Below are positions 18,623-25,808 of a DNA stretch of 64,000 nucleotides, piece after piece. The position numbers were made by a program, and so were the translations under genes. The stretch spans positions 1 to 64,000 of the forward strand of contig CAVONV010000003.1 in the NCBI GenBank assembly GCA_963697355.1, read 5' to 3'. The first letter of the stretch is position 1. Every line of letters begins with the position of its first letter. The notes beneath the pieces were generated by a model. The model saw nothing but the letters and a program-made list of their open reading frames with translations, had not been told where the DNA came from and made no database searches. This DNA is from CAVONV01 sp963697355. GTDB lineage: Bacteria; Acidobacteriota; Vicinamibacteria; Marinacidobacterales; DATDRI01.

Positions 18623-19459
18623 ATGGCGTCAGAAACACTCCACCGGTTCACGAAGAACAGGGTCGCCGTCGCGAGCTTCGTTGTGCTCTCGTTCGTGACA
18701 CTGGTGGGTCTGTTCGGCCCGTCCATTGCGCCGTATGATCCACTCGAGCAAAACCTCGCCAACAACTATCGCGGACCCTCTAAGGAACACCTCTTGGGTA
18801 CGGACGATCTCGGTCGTGACACGCTGAGCCGACTCATCTACGGAGCACGCATCTCACTCGGCATCAGTCTTTCCAGCGTGAGCCTCGGGGTGTTGATTGG
18901 CGCCATCCTTGGGCTCCTCGCCGCCTATTACGGAGGTTGGGTGGATTCCGTCATCATGCGGTTCATGGACTTCATGCTGGCGCTGCCAGGCATCCTGCTT
19001 GCGATTGCCATTGTTGCCGTCCTCGGCCAGGGCATCGTCAACACGATCCTGGCGGTCGCCATCTTCGCCGTGCCTACTTTTGCTCGGCTGATCCGTGGCT
19101 CCGCCTTGAGCATCCAAGAGCTCGACTACGTCGAAGCCACACGGGCACTGGGCGCCTCCGACCGCCGCATCATCTTCAAGCACATTGTTCCGAACGTTCT
19201 CACCCCGGTGGTCGTCCAAGCCACCTTGTCCTTGGGAACAGCGATCTTGATCTCGTCCGGACTATCGTTTCTGGGACTGGGAGTCCAGCCCCCCAACCCC
19301 GAATGGGGAGCGATGCTGAGCAAAGGCCGAGAGCTCATTCGCACCACACCGGTCGTTGCCATCGCGCCAGGCGTGAGCATCACACTCGTCGTCCTATGCT
19401 TCAGCATGGTCGGCGACGGCCTAAGAGACGCCCTCGACCCAAGACTCCGAAACCGCTAG
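18623..19459 (+). CDS. Peptide ABC transporter permease, DppC type
   Basis: A 278-aa membrane protein; ATG 18623 lies one base after the preceding TGA. The short cytoplasmic N-terminus and first helix are followed by the periplasmic LGTDDLGRDTLSRLIYGARISL motif region of DppC/OppC subunits. The EAA loop reads DYVEATRALGASDRRIIFKHIVPNVLTPVV, followed by SGLSFLGLGVQPPNPEWGAML. It is the last gene of the cluster. Beyond the stop comes a REP element rather than the expected dppD/dppF ATPase genes. Confidence 0.9.
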   Translation: MASETLHRFTKNRVAVASFVVLSFVTLVGLFGPSIAPYDPLEQNLANNYRGPSKEHLLGTDDLGRDTLSRLIYGARISLGISLSSVSLGVLIGAILGLLAAYYGGWVDSVIMRFMDFMLALPGILLAIAIVAVLGQGIVNTILAVAIFAVPTFARLIRGSALSIQELDYVEATRALGASDRRIIFKHIVPNVLTPVVVQATLSLGTAILISSGLSFLGLGVQPPNPEWGAMLSKGRELIRTTPVVAIAPGVSITLVVLCFSMVGDGLRDALDPRLRNR

Positions 19460-19460
19460 A

Positions 19461-19573
19461 CCGTTCGGAATGGGGTCAGACCCCAAGCGTTCGGAAACTG
19501 TGGAAAATCGCGTGAGTTTTCCACAGATTTCAAACGTAACCGTTCGGAATGGGGTCAGACCCCACACGTTCGC
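19461..19573. repeat. REP palindromes with internal hairpin (REP locus 2)
   Basis: Two direct copies of CCGTTCGGAATGGGGTCAGACCCC (19461 and 19540). Between them GAAACTGTGGAAAA and TTTTCCACAGATTTC form a second stem around TCGCGTGAG. The TTTTCCACA arm recurs at REP loci 4, 5 and 6. The element starts directly after the permease stop and could end transcription of the peptide cluster. Confidence 0.9.
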
Positions 19574-19603
19574 TTTTCTCCAAAATTGTTGCGGGCGGAG
19601 GGA

Positions 19604-19633
19604 TTGAATCCATCACGCCTAGATGATATCATC
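19604..19633 (+). promoter_or_regulatory. Promoter and palindromic operator of the first VapBC module
   Basis: TTGAAT (19604-19609), a 17-base spacer, and TATCAT (19627-19632). The perfect palindrome GATGATATCATC (19622-19633) covers the -10 box, as expected for autorepression by the antitoxin or TA complex. The ATG follows only six bases after the -10 box, so the mRNA may be leaderless. Confidence 0.65.
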
Positions 19634-19638
19634 CTAAT

Positions 19639-19887
19639 ATGAAAACAATATCGCTATCAGTATCTGAGTCAGATTATGAGGCATATAGAAAGGCATCTAA
19701 GAATCAGAATCGGTCGATAGCTCATCTGATTAGAGAAGCAATGGCCGAATACAGGGCGTCCAAGCTTTGCGAACAGTCACGACTAACGGATGTCCCGGTA
19801 CTTCCAGGTCACCGCCTGATTGGAAATCTCCCCTCTCGTGAGGAGATCCACGACGAGATCTTCCGCCGCGAAGACGAGACGATATGA
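19639..19887 (+). CDS. VapB-type antitoxin (ribbon-helix-helix-like)
   Basis: An 82-aa protein. The N-terminal strand MKTISLSVSESDYEAYRKAS and helix RSIAHLIREAMAEYRASK fit a ribbon-helix-helix DNA-binding antitoxin. The acidic C-terminal tail (PSREEIHDEIFRREDETI) is suited to blocking the toxin active site. Its last codons overlap the PIN toxin start by four bases (ATGA), implying translational coupling. The upstream palindrome is the likely binding site. Confidence 0.8.
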   Translation: MKTISLSVSESDYEAYRKASKNQNRSIAHLIREAMAEYRASKLCEQSRLTDVPVLPGHRLIGNLPSREEIHDEIFRREDETI

Positions 19888-20348
19888 AGCGGGGCATCGA
19901 CTCGAACGTTTTGGTCTACGCACATATTCCCACGTTTTCCGAGCATCCTCGGGTCAGGATTTTCCTGACCGAGCTACTTTCGCAGCCGGAGTTCGTTCTC
20001 GTATTCACACCGGCGATTCTGCATGAGTTTGTTCACGTTATCACCGACGGGCGGCGATTTGCCCCACCGGTGGAAATGAATGAGGCGCTCGCGGTAGCGA
20101 GGCTCTATATCGATCGGGAGAATACGGAGTGTTTGCCGGTAGTTGAATCCGACTTGACGGCTGCGTTCGATCTCTTGGAACGACATGGTTTGGGTAGGAA
20201 GCGAATTGCAGACACCCTCTTTGCCTCCACTTTGCTCCGTCACGGTGTCACGAATCTCATTACGTGCAATCCAGATGACTTCAAGGTCTTTGAACAATTG
20301 AAAGTCATTGACCCAAGACAAGCCACCCCTACTATCCGCGACACTTGA
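19884..20348 (+). CDS. VapC-type PIN-domain toxin
   Basis: A 154-aa PIN-domain ribonuclease. Acidic active-site positions are visible as Asp6 in GIDSNVLVYAH, Glu in ILHEFVHVI, Asp in RKRIADTLFAST and Asp in TCNPDDFKVF. Such toxins usually cleave tRNA or rRNA. It overlaps the antitoxin gene by four bases. The pair sits between the end of the peptide cluster and the REP transposase region, a typical accessory position. Confidence 0.85.
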   Translation: MKRGIDSNVLVYAHIPTFSEHPRVRIFLTELLSQPEFVLVFTPAILHEFVHVITDGRRFAPPVEMNEALAVARLYIDRENTECLPVVESDLTAAFDLLERHGLGRKRIADTLFASTLLRHGVTNLITCNPDDFKVFEQLKVIDPRQATPTIRDT

Positions 20349-20353
20349 TGAAC

Positions 20354-20884
20354 TTATTGAGGAAGGTACTTTTCTGGAATCGGGAGGTCCGGTCGCTCGG
20401 CTGTCCAGTAGATGCTCACCACCCACCAACGCTTCCCGTCGTTGAAGAGTTGGAAGCTGTTGATCCCTCGGACAAATGGTTCTGCGTCGTCAAGGCTTCG
20501 ACGCGCCTCGTAGGTGCTGAACACGTGAGCGATGGGACCGAACTCCTCTACTACGCGATGGATCTCTTTTTCGAAAAAGCCCTCTTCTTCCACTCGAGCT
20601 CCCGACATCTTGACATAACCGTCTGGAGTCATGATGGCGTAGCGCATTCCCGTCCCATCTTGCTTCTTAGACGCCGGAATGAGTTGGGCTTCTCCAATGA
20701 ACAATGACTTGAATCGCTCCCAGTCCCGCGCCTGCCCCGCCTCTCCGGAGATGACGTCGTACACTGCCTTCATGATGGCATCGATTGACTCTACGTCCTC
20801 AGCGGTTGCCGCAGGCGCAGTTTGACTCGAGGTCGGCAGGAAAAATCCAATCGCCACAAAAATCACGAGGACATGCATCTTCAT
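20354..20884 (-). CDS. Secreted NTF2/SnoaL-like domain protein
   Basis: A 176-aa protein; ATG 20884 (MKMHVLVIFVAIGFFL) gives a clean signal peptide and has a GGAG-like site upstream, so the longer frame from 20935 is not preferred. The mature part (AEDVESIDAIMKAVYDVISG, WERFKSLFIGEAQLIP, GFFEKEIHRVVEEFGPIAHVFSTYEARR, FNDGKRWWVVSIYW) fits the NTF2-like cone fold found in SnoaL/DUF4440 proteins. Function unknown. It converges with the VapC gene, ending six bases apart. Confidence 0.65.
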   Translation of the reverse strand: MKMHVLVIFVAIGFFLPTSSQTAPAATAEDVESIDAIMKAVYDVISGEAGQARDWERFKSLFIGEAQLIPASKKQDGTGMRYAIMTPDGYVKMSGARVEEEGFFEKEIHRVVEEFGPIAHVFSTYEARRSLDDAEPFVRGINSFQLFNDGKRWWVVSIYWTAERPDLPIPEKYLPQ

Positions 20885-20944
20885 TTTGTTTCTTCTCCTT
20901 CCCGTAACCCCAGAGATCTGACCACACTTCCACACCGTTGCACA

Positions 20945-21024
20945 ACGTTCGGAATGGGGTCAGACCCCAGGCGTTCGCAACGTTCGGAATGGGGACCCCA
21001 GGCGTTCGGAAATTGTGGAAGACT
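20945..21024. repeat. REP palindromes at the 3' side of the transposase (REP locus 3)
   Basis: Two direct copies: 20946-20976 with the full core GGGGTCAGACCCC, and 20980-21010 with a shortened core GGGGACCCC, followed by GCGTTCGGAAATTGTGGAAGA. It lies just beyond the stop of the transposase gene (21041), with locus 4 on the other side. Confidence 0.9.
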
Positions 21025-21040
21025 CGCACGCTCGGAACAC

Positions 21041-22009
21041 CTATCGCTTTCGTTCAGTCTTCGGTTCACTCGTCAGGAGCTCAACCATTCGATGTAGTCT
21101 TTTAGTGAGCACCCTGGCGGCTTTTGGGTCATTGAGCCGTTCCTCGAAGCGGCGGGCTATGCCCCTCAGAGACGAAACGGAGCGATTCAAATGCTTTGCT
21201 ACGACGTGCACTGACGCAATCTCGTACTCTCTCGCCAGCCATCTGAGGGCACCCCGAGCTTCCGCAACAGCCCTCGTTTGACCCGGAAGACTCAACGTTC
21301 CTGCAGGGAGATCCCAGAATTGACAGATGAGCTCATCTAGCTCCAAGAGGGTTCCTTCCTTGAGGCCCTTTGAGTGGGTCTTTGGCCCGCCGGAACCAGA
21401 GATTTCAGCACCCAACGATACCCATTCTTCGCCATCATCGAGACAATAGTCGGACTCACATTCGATTCCCGCCATCACAAAATCGGCGAATTTGCGGCGA
21501 GCCTCTACAGGCTCCCTACCGAACATCTTGAGTATCAAGTCTCGAGTGAGCCATGACGGGGCATTTGTTCCGTTGACATAGGCCCTGTGGCTACTCCACA
21601 AGAACTCTGACGGTGAAGTAGTCATGTGCGCACGAACGGGATTGAGATGAATATAGCGTACGAGGCTCAGCAACTGGGCGTCATCCTTGACAAGGATGGC
21701 TTTGAATCGTCCTTGAAAAAGGTGTCCCTTTCTGTCCCGCCGGTGGTTGAACCACGCAGCGTAGCGGAACTCAACATTATGCATGATTCTTGAAAGTGGA
21801 ATATCCATCACTTGGATTGCGAGGTGGACGTGGTTTGACATCAAGCAGTACACATGGATTCTGTGTCCATACCGGGATACGCCGTCCCCCAATAGCTCGC
21901 AGAATTTGGAGCGGTACTCGTCCCCAAAGAAGATATCTTGGCCATCGACACCTCGAAGTATGACGTGGTAAATACCGTTTTCTACATGAATTCTGGGTTC
22001 TCTTGCCAT
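21041..22009 (-). CDS. REP-associated tyrosine transposase (RAYT, Y1/HUH family)
   Basis: A 322-aa protein from ATG 22009; the extension to 22126 runs into the REP element and is rejected. The N-terminal half is a Y1 (IS200/TnpA_REP-like) domain: NGIYHVILRGVDGQDIFF, HUH motif SNHVHLAIQV (His60, His62), KGHLFQGRFKAILV, and YIHLNPVRA with catalytic Tyr119. Such enzymes cut and join single-stranded REP hairpins. The C-terminal third (about 230-310, LICQFWDLPAGTLSLPGQTR and VVAKHLNRSVSSLRGIARRF) resembles the DnaA C-terminal helix-turn-helix seen in some of these transposases. The gene is intact and flanked by REP loci 3 and 4, which supply likely substrates. The family is usually single-copy and inherited vertically. 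Confidence 0.9.
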   Translation of the reverse strand: MAREPRIHVENGIYHVILRGVDGQDIFFGDEYRSKFCELLGDGVSRYGHRIHVYCLMSNHVHLAIQVMDIPLSRIMHNVEFRYAAWFNHRRDRKGHLFQGRFKAILVKDDAQLLSLVRYIHLNPVRAHMTTSPSEFLWSSHRAYVNGTNAPSWLTRDLILKMFGREPVEARRKFADFVMAGIECESDYCLDDGEEWVSLGAEISGSGGPKTHSKGLKEGTLLELDELICQFWDLPAGTLSLPGQTRAVAEARGALRWLAREYEIASVHVVAKHLNRSVSSLRGIARRFEERLNDPKAARVLTKRLHRMVELLTSEPKTERKR

Positions 22010-22085
22010 TCGACCTGATTTACCCCCCAGGTTGAATAGACGAAATTTCTGGCAGTTTCCCTCCCCTTTGAAACCAATCGTGTTC

Positions 22086-22140
22086 GAGTTTTCCACAATT
22101 TCCGAACGCTCGGGGTCTGACCCCATTCCGAACGCTTGGG
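22086..22140. repeat. REP palindrome at the 5' side of the transposase (REP locus 4)
   Basis: GAGTTTTCCACAATTTCCGA, then CGGGGTCTGACCCC and ATTCCGAACG: the same family in minus orientation. It sits between the transposase gene and the 3' end of the FecR/TPR protein gene, four bases from the latter's stop codon. Confidence 0.9.
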
Positions 22141-22144
22141 GTGT

Positions 22145-25100
22145 TTAGAAGTTGTAGGAGAAGGTGACGAAGAGTTGGCGGGAGGGGATGCGGCCGATGA
22201 AGACGAACTCATCTATGACCCAATTGAACTTTCGGTCGAAGACGTTTTGAGCCACGAAGCTCAGACTGCCTCGCCGGCCCGGAAACTCATAGCGAGCCTG
22301 TAAATCCGTCAGCCAGATGGGCTCATCGTTTCGATCCTCGTTGACCAAGTCTGCGAACCGGTAGGTCTCTTCGACGCCGGCGGAAAAGCCCGAAGGGTGA
22401 ACGAAGTTGAGTCCAATGCTCGCCCAGTGATCATCGCGGTCGGCTACGGGAAACTGCTCGTCCTCCACATCGAAGTACCGGTACCTAGCAGCCAAACCAA
22501 TCCCCGGCGAAAAGAGTTGGTTGAAAGCAACTTCCGCCCCACGCATGCGTGCCTGTGCTGTAACGAGCTCGGGCTCAAAAAAACCAGCTTCCAGAAGCTC
22601 GAACTCGCGATCCAGGTAGAAAACGTCAGCGAGCAGGAGCCCGCTCGACCACTCGTGCTCCCACGCTAGATCGGCTTCCGAAGTCACCGATCCCTCCCAG
22701 GAGTTACGGAAGATCGTAATTCCGGCCACGTCGGACGGGTCGATCCGTGCGCTCCAGTGAGGAAGCACGTAGCGGAAAGCCGCAACGCGAATCGTGTCCC
22801 CATCGGTCGGCCGCCAGATCATGCCCAGTCGAGGATCGACCTCGGCCCTGGTCCAGACGGTCCCCTGAAAGAAGTCGTTGTACTCGATATCGTCGTAGTA
22901 AAGGGCGGCTTCGAGGTCGAGACTCGGTGCGACGTGCCACGTATCCTGTACGTAGACGCTATGGAAACGGTCAGGAAGATCCTCCTCGATGCGGTAGCTA
23001 TCAATCGGCAATCTAAGTCCGCTGGACCCGACCCAGATGCTCTCCACATCGCCATCAAGCCGAAATCGGCCCCAGTAATGAACCGTCCCCGCAATGAGCT
23101 GATGATTCCCTCGCCGATACTGGAATTGCCCCTGTATCTGATTCTTTGGCGTGCCCCACGAGAACGTGAAATGATTCTCTTGCACCCAGCCTTCCAGAGG
23201 CCCAAAGAAGAAGTTGAGCGGCTGTTCATTGCGGAAAACAAGATCCCCGTCGAGCTCTGTTCGTGTGAAAACAAACAAGAGATCGGTCCGCGGTGAGGGT
23301 TGAAAGTGGTATCCCAGGTTTAACTTATCCGTATGTCCTTCGTTGTGTTCGCTCGGGTCGACCGGCGGCTTGTAGTAGTCGTAATGGGGCCGGGTAAACT
23401 CGCCACCTTCTCCGTTCTGCTTGAGCGCTTGCACCAGGATGTTATGTCGCCGAAAAGGCTCCCACTTCACGGCTCCTTCCATAGTGAGGGCCTTAACGTG
23501 ATTGGTCTCGCGCCACCCGTCCGTTTTTTGGTAGTGCACGTATCCGCTAAACGCCAGGTTGGCCGACGGGAGGCCACCGAATACGGGTAACCACCCGATG
23601 TAGGTGCCGTGGCTGCCCGCCGTCAGACTGGCGGTCCCGCTCAGATTCGGCCGGTCGAAAAACGACGTGTACTCGTTGAATTGATTGAACGTGTTGAGAT
23701 TGGCGGGCTGAAGAAGCCTCCCCAGCAACAGCTCGCTATCTGCAGCCCGATTGCGACCTTCGATACCCTGAAGAGCTCCGCCCAGAAAGAGGTGTCCGGC
23801 CGAGTTCATGTAGTCGTATTTGACCGAGGCCGTGGCTTTGCGGAACGCCCAAGCATCCAAGCCGAGCTGATCGTACAAAATCGACAATACAACGTTCTTG
23901 ACCGCCAGATCGCTGTCCAAAAGAAAACGGGAGCGGTACACGGCGCGGTTGTCGTTGCGCTCGATGGCCGCGTTCATCGCCGAGATGGACTCGCTGAATC
24001 GGTTCAAATCACGAAGGATGATGGCACGGTAGAGGAGTGGCGTGGGATCTTGGGGATCGAGGATTTCCGCCATCTGAAAAATGTCCAAGGCCCGGCTGAA
24101 TCGGCGAATCTGAAACAACATCTTGCCCCAGTAGCTCAAGAACAACGCTCGCCGCGGCTCGAGCAAGACGGCCGTCGTCATCTCCTCCAAGGCTTCCTCT
24201 ACTCGACCTCGCCGCATGAGCGCCAGTGCCAACCCGAGATGGGGCTCGCCCAAGCCCGGGTCCAGGCGAGCGGCCTGTTGGAAGGACTCCATGGCCCGGT
24301 CGATGTCGGGTCGAGCAAGCTCCAAGAAACCCAAGAGGTTTTGCACCTCCGCATCGCCCGGTGCCAGCGACTTAGCCCGCTGAGCCAGCTTCCAGGCTTC
24401 GTCCTGGTACCCCATTCCAAATCGCAACTTCGCAAGTTGGGTCAAGGCCATGACGTGGTCGGGGTCCAATGACAGGGCGTTCTCAGTCGCCTCCTGCGCC
24501 GCATCGAGATTGAAAGCGGCCTGATGAGCGTAAGACCGCAAAATCCAGGCGGTCGGAGAACCTGGTGTCGCCTCAACGCCTTGCTGCGTAGCCTCGAGGG
24601 CAGACTCCTTGTCGCCCAAGATCAAATTCGCGAGGCCCAAAAAGCTCCAGGCCAAAGACTCATCCGAGGTCAAGCCACTAAGTGACGCTTTCGCCTCCAC
24701 CACTCTGCCCGAGCGCAACAGCAGGTTGGCCTGCTCGACTTTGACGATCGCGGCCTCGGGAAACCGCGTGGCCCCATCTTCCAGAGCTTGCGCGGCTCGT
24801 TCCGCCTCTCCCAGCTCTCGATAGGCCACCGAGCGGCCCACGAAGTTGATGGGCTCGGGTTCGGATGTCGTCGTAAAGGCGGCCAAGGCGGCCTCCGGCA
24901 TGCCGCGGTCCAGCCGAGCCCATCCCAAGCCCGTGAGCGCTCGAGAATTTCTGGGGTCGCCTCCAAGAACTTGCTGAAACAAATCGATCGCCTGCCTCGA
25001 CGACCCACGGTCGCGGTAGACCTCCGCCAAACGAACGCGGGCCTCGTCCGTAGGACGGGCCGCCACCTCGGCTTCCAAACGGGCGAGCTCCTGGTCGAGT

Positions 25101-25795
25101 AGCTCACGGTCGCTCGACACAAGGGGCAGGTCGGTGTGGTCCATCAATGGCGGCACCGGAACGATCGACTGAACCGCATCGCTCGGCGTGAGGAGAATGC
25201 GTTTTGTCAGAGGGCTCCCAGGCCGGGCGGTGAGCTCTTCCCCGGCAACGACGTCCATCGACTCGCGATCCGTCCATACGCTCACCCTACCCTCGAGCAC
25301 GGTGAGCGTTACCGTTAGGTCATCGGCGACGACCACGTCCAGCTCGGTGCCCCGCACCGCGGCGGACACGGTGGGGGTTCGCAGCTCAATGGAGGCATCG
25401 GGATTCTTGTTCCGCAGCCAAACCTCACCGGACTCCAACCGGTAGAGTGAACGCCGACGGGTGAGGGCGGCCGGGAGCAGTCTCTTCTTCAGCCAACCGG
25501 CGGTGGATTCGACATCGACCAACGTCAACAGAGATTTGCGGTTGACATGGACGAGCGTCTCATCCATCAGTAGCAGCGCCGCCCAACCGTCGGCGCCGGT
25601 GCGGACGGCGTCCTTGGGAATCAACAATCGGCCTTCATTGGCCTTGGTCCAAGTATCGGCCTTGACCGAATAAGCGTCGACCTTCCCCTTGAGGTGAACG
25701 AGTTTGCCGCCTCCTTCTTGGGCACGGGCCGGTTGGATCGAAAGAGAGGCGCCCAAGACACCAACAGCAACAACCCCACCGATTCTCATCGGCAT
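22145..25795 (-). CDS. FecR-TPR-outer-membrane beta-barrel fusion protein
   Basis: A 1216-aa protein; ATG 25795 is chosen for its GGAGG site and the signal peptide (VVAVGVLGASLSIQPARAQ). Order: FecR-type domain (about 30-195; KLVHLKGKVDAYSV, SGEVWLRNKN, VSAAVRGTELDVVV, LEGRVSVWTDRESMDVVAG), a TPR array (about 230-610; LARLEAEVAARPTDEARVRLAEVYRDRGSSRQAIDLF and many repeats), then a beta-strand-rich region (about 690-1216) ending in SRQLFVTFSYNF, where the terminal Phe is the usual outer-membrane assembly signal. It is encoded 13 bases downstream of the CHASE2 cyclase gene and is probably cotranscribed. It may sense or bind envelope components and display them at the outer membrane; the partner is unknown. 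Confidence 0.85.
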   Translation of the reverse strand: MPMRIGGVVAVGVLGASLSIQPARAQEGGGKLVHLKGKVDAYSVKADTWTKANEGRLLIPKDAVRTGADGWAALLLMDETLVHVNRKSLLTLVDVESTAGWLKKRLLPAALTRRRSLYRLESGEVWLRNKNPDASIELRTPTVSAAVRGTELDVVVADDLTVTLTVLEGRVSVWTDRESMDVVAGEELTARPGSPLTKRILLTPSDAVQSIVPVPPLMDHTDLPLVSSDRELLDQELARLEAEVAARPTDEARVRLAEVYRDRGSSRQAIDLFQQVLGGDPRNSRALTGLGWARLDRGMPEAALAAFTTTSEPEPINFVGRSVAYRELGEAERAAQALEDGATRFPEAAIVKVEQANLLLRSGRVVEAKASLSGLTSDESLAWSFLGLANLILGDKESALEATQQGVEATPGSPTAWILRSYAHQAAFNLDAAQEATENALSLDPDHVMALTQLAKLRFGMGYQDEAWKLAQRAKSLAPGDAEVQNLLGFLELARPDIDRAMESFQQAARLDPGLGEPHLGLALALMRRGRVEEALEEMTTAVLLEPRRALFLSYWGKMLFQIRRFSRALDIFQMAEILDPQDPTPLLYRAIILRDLNRFSESISAMNAAIERNDNRAVYRSRFLLDSDLAVKNVVLSILYDQLGLDAWAFRKATASVKYDYMNSAGHLFLGGALQGIEGRNRAADSELLLGRLLQPANLNTFNQFNEYTSFFDRPNLSGTASLTAGSHGTYIGWLPVFGGLPSANLAFSGYVHYQKTDGWRETNHVKALTMEGAVKWEPFRRHNILVQALKQNGEGGEFTRPHYDYYKPPVDPSEHNEGHTDKLNLGYHFQPSPRTDLLFVFTRTELDGDLVFRNEQPLNFFFGPLEGWVQENHFTFSWGTPKNQIQGQFQYRRGNHQLIAGTVHYWGRFRLDGDVESIWVGSSGLRLPIDSYRIEEDLPDRFHSVYVQDTWHVAPSLDLEAALYYDDIEYNDFFQGTVWTRAEVDPRLGMIWRPTDGDTIRVAAFRYVLPHWSARIDPSDVAGITIFRNSWEGSVTSEADLAWEHEWSSGLLLADVFYLDREFELLEAGFFEPELVTAQARMRGAEVAFNQLFSPGIGLAARYRYFDVEDEQFPVADRDDHWASIGLNFVHPSGFSAGVEETYRFADLVNEDRNDEPIWLTDLQARYEFPGRRGSLSFVAQNVFDRKFNWVIDEFVFIGRIPSRQLFVTFSYNF

Positions 25796-25808
25796 TTTCC
25801 TCCGCCCT

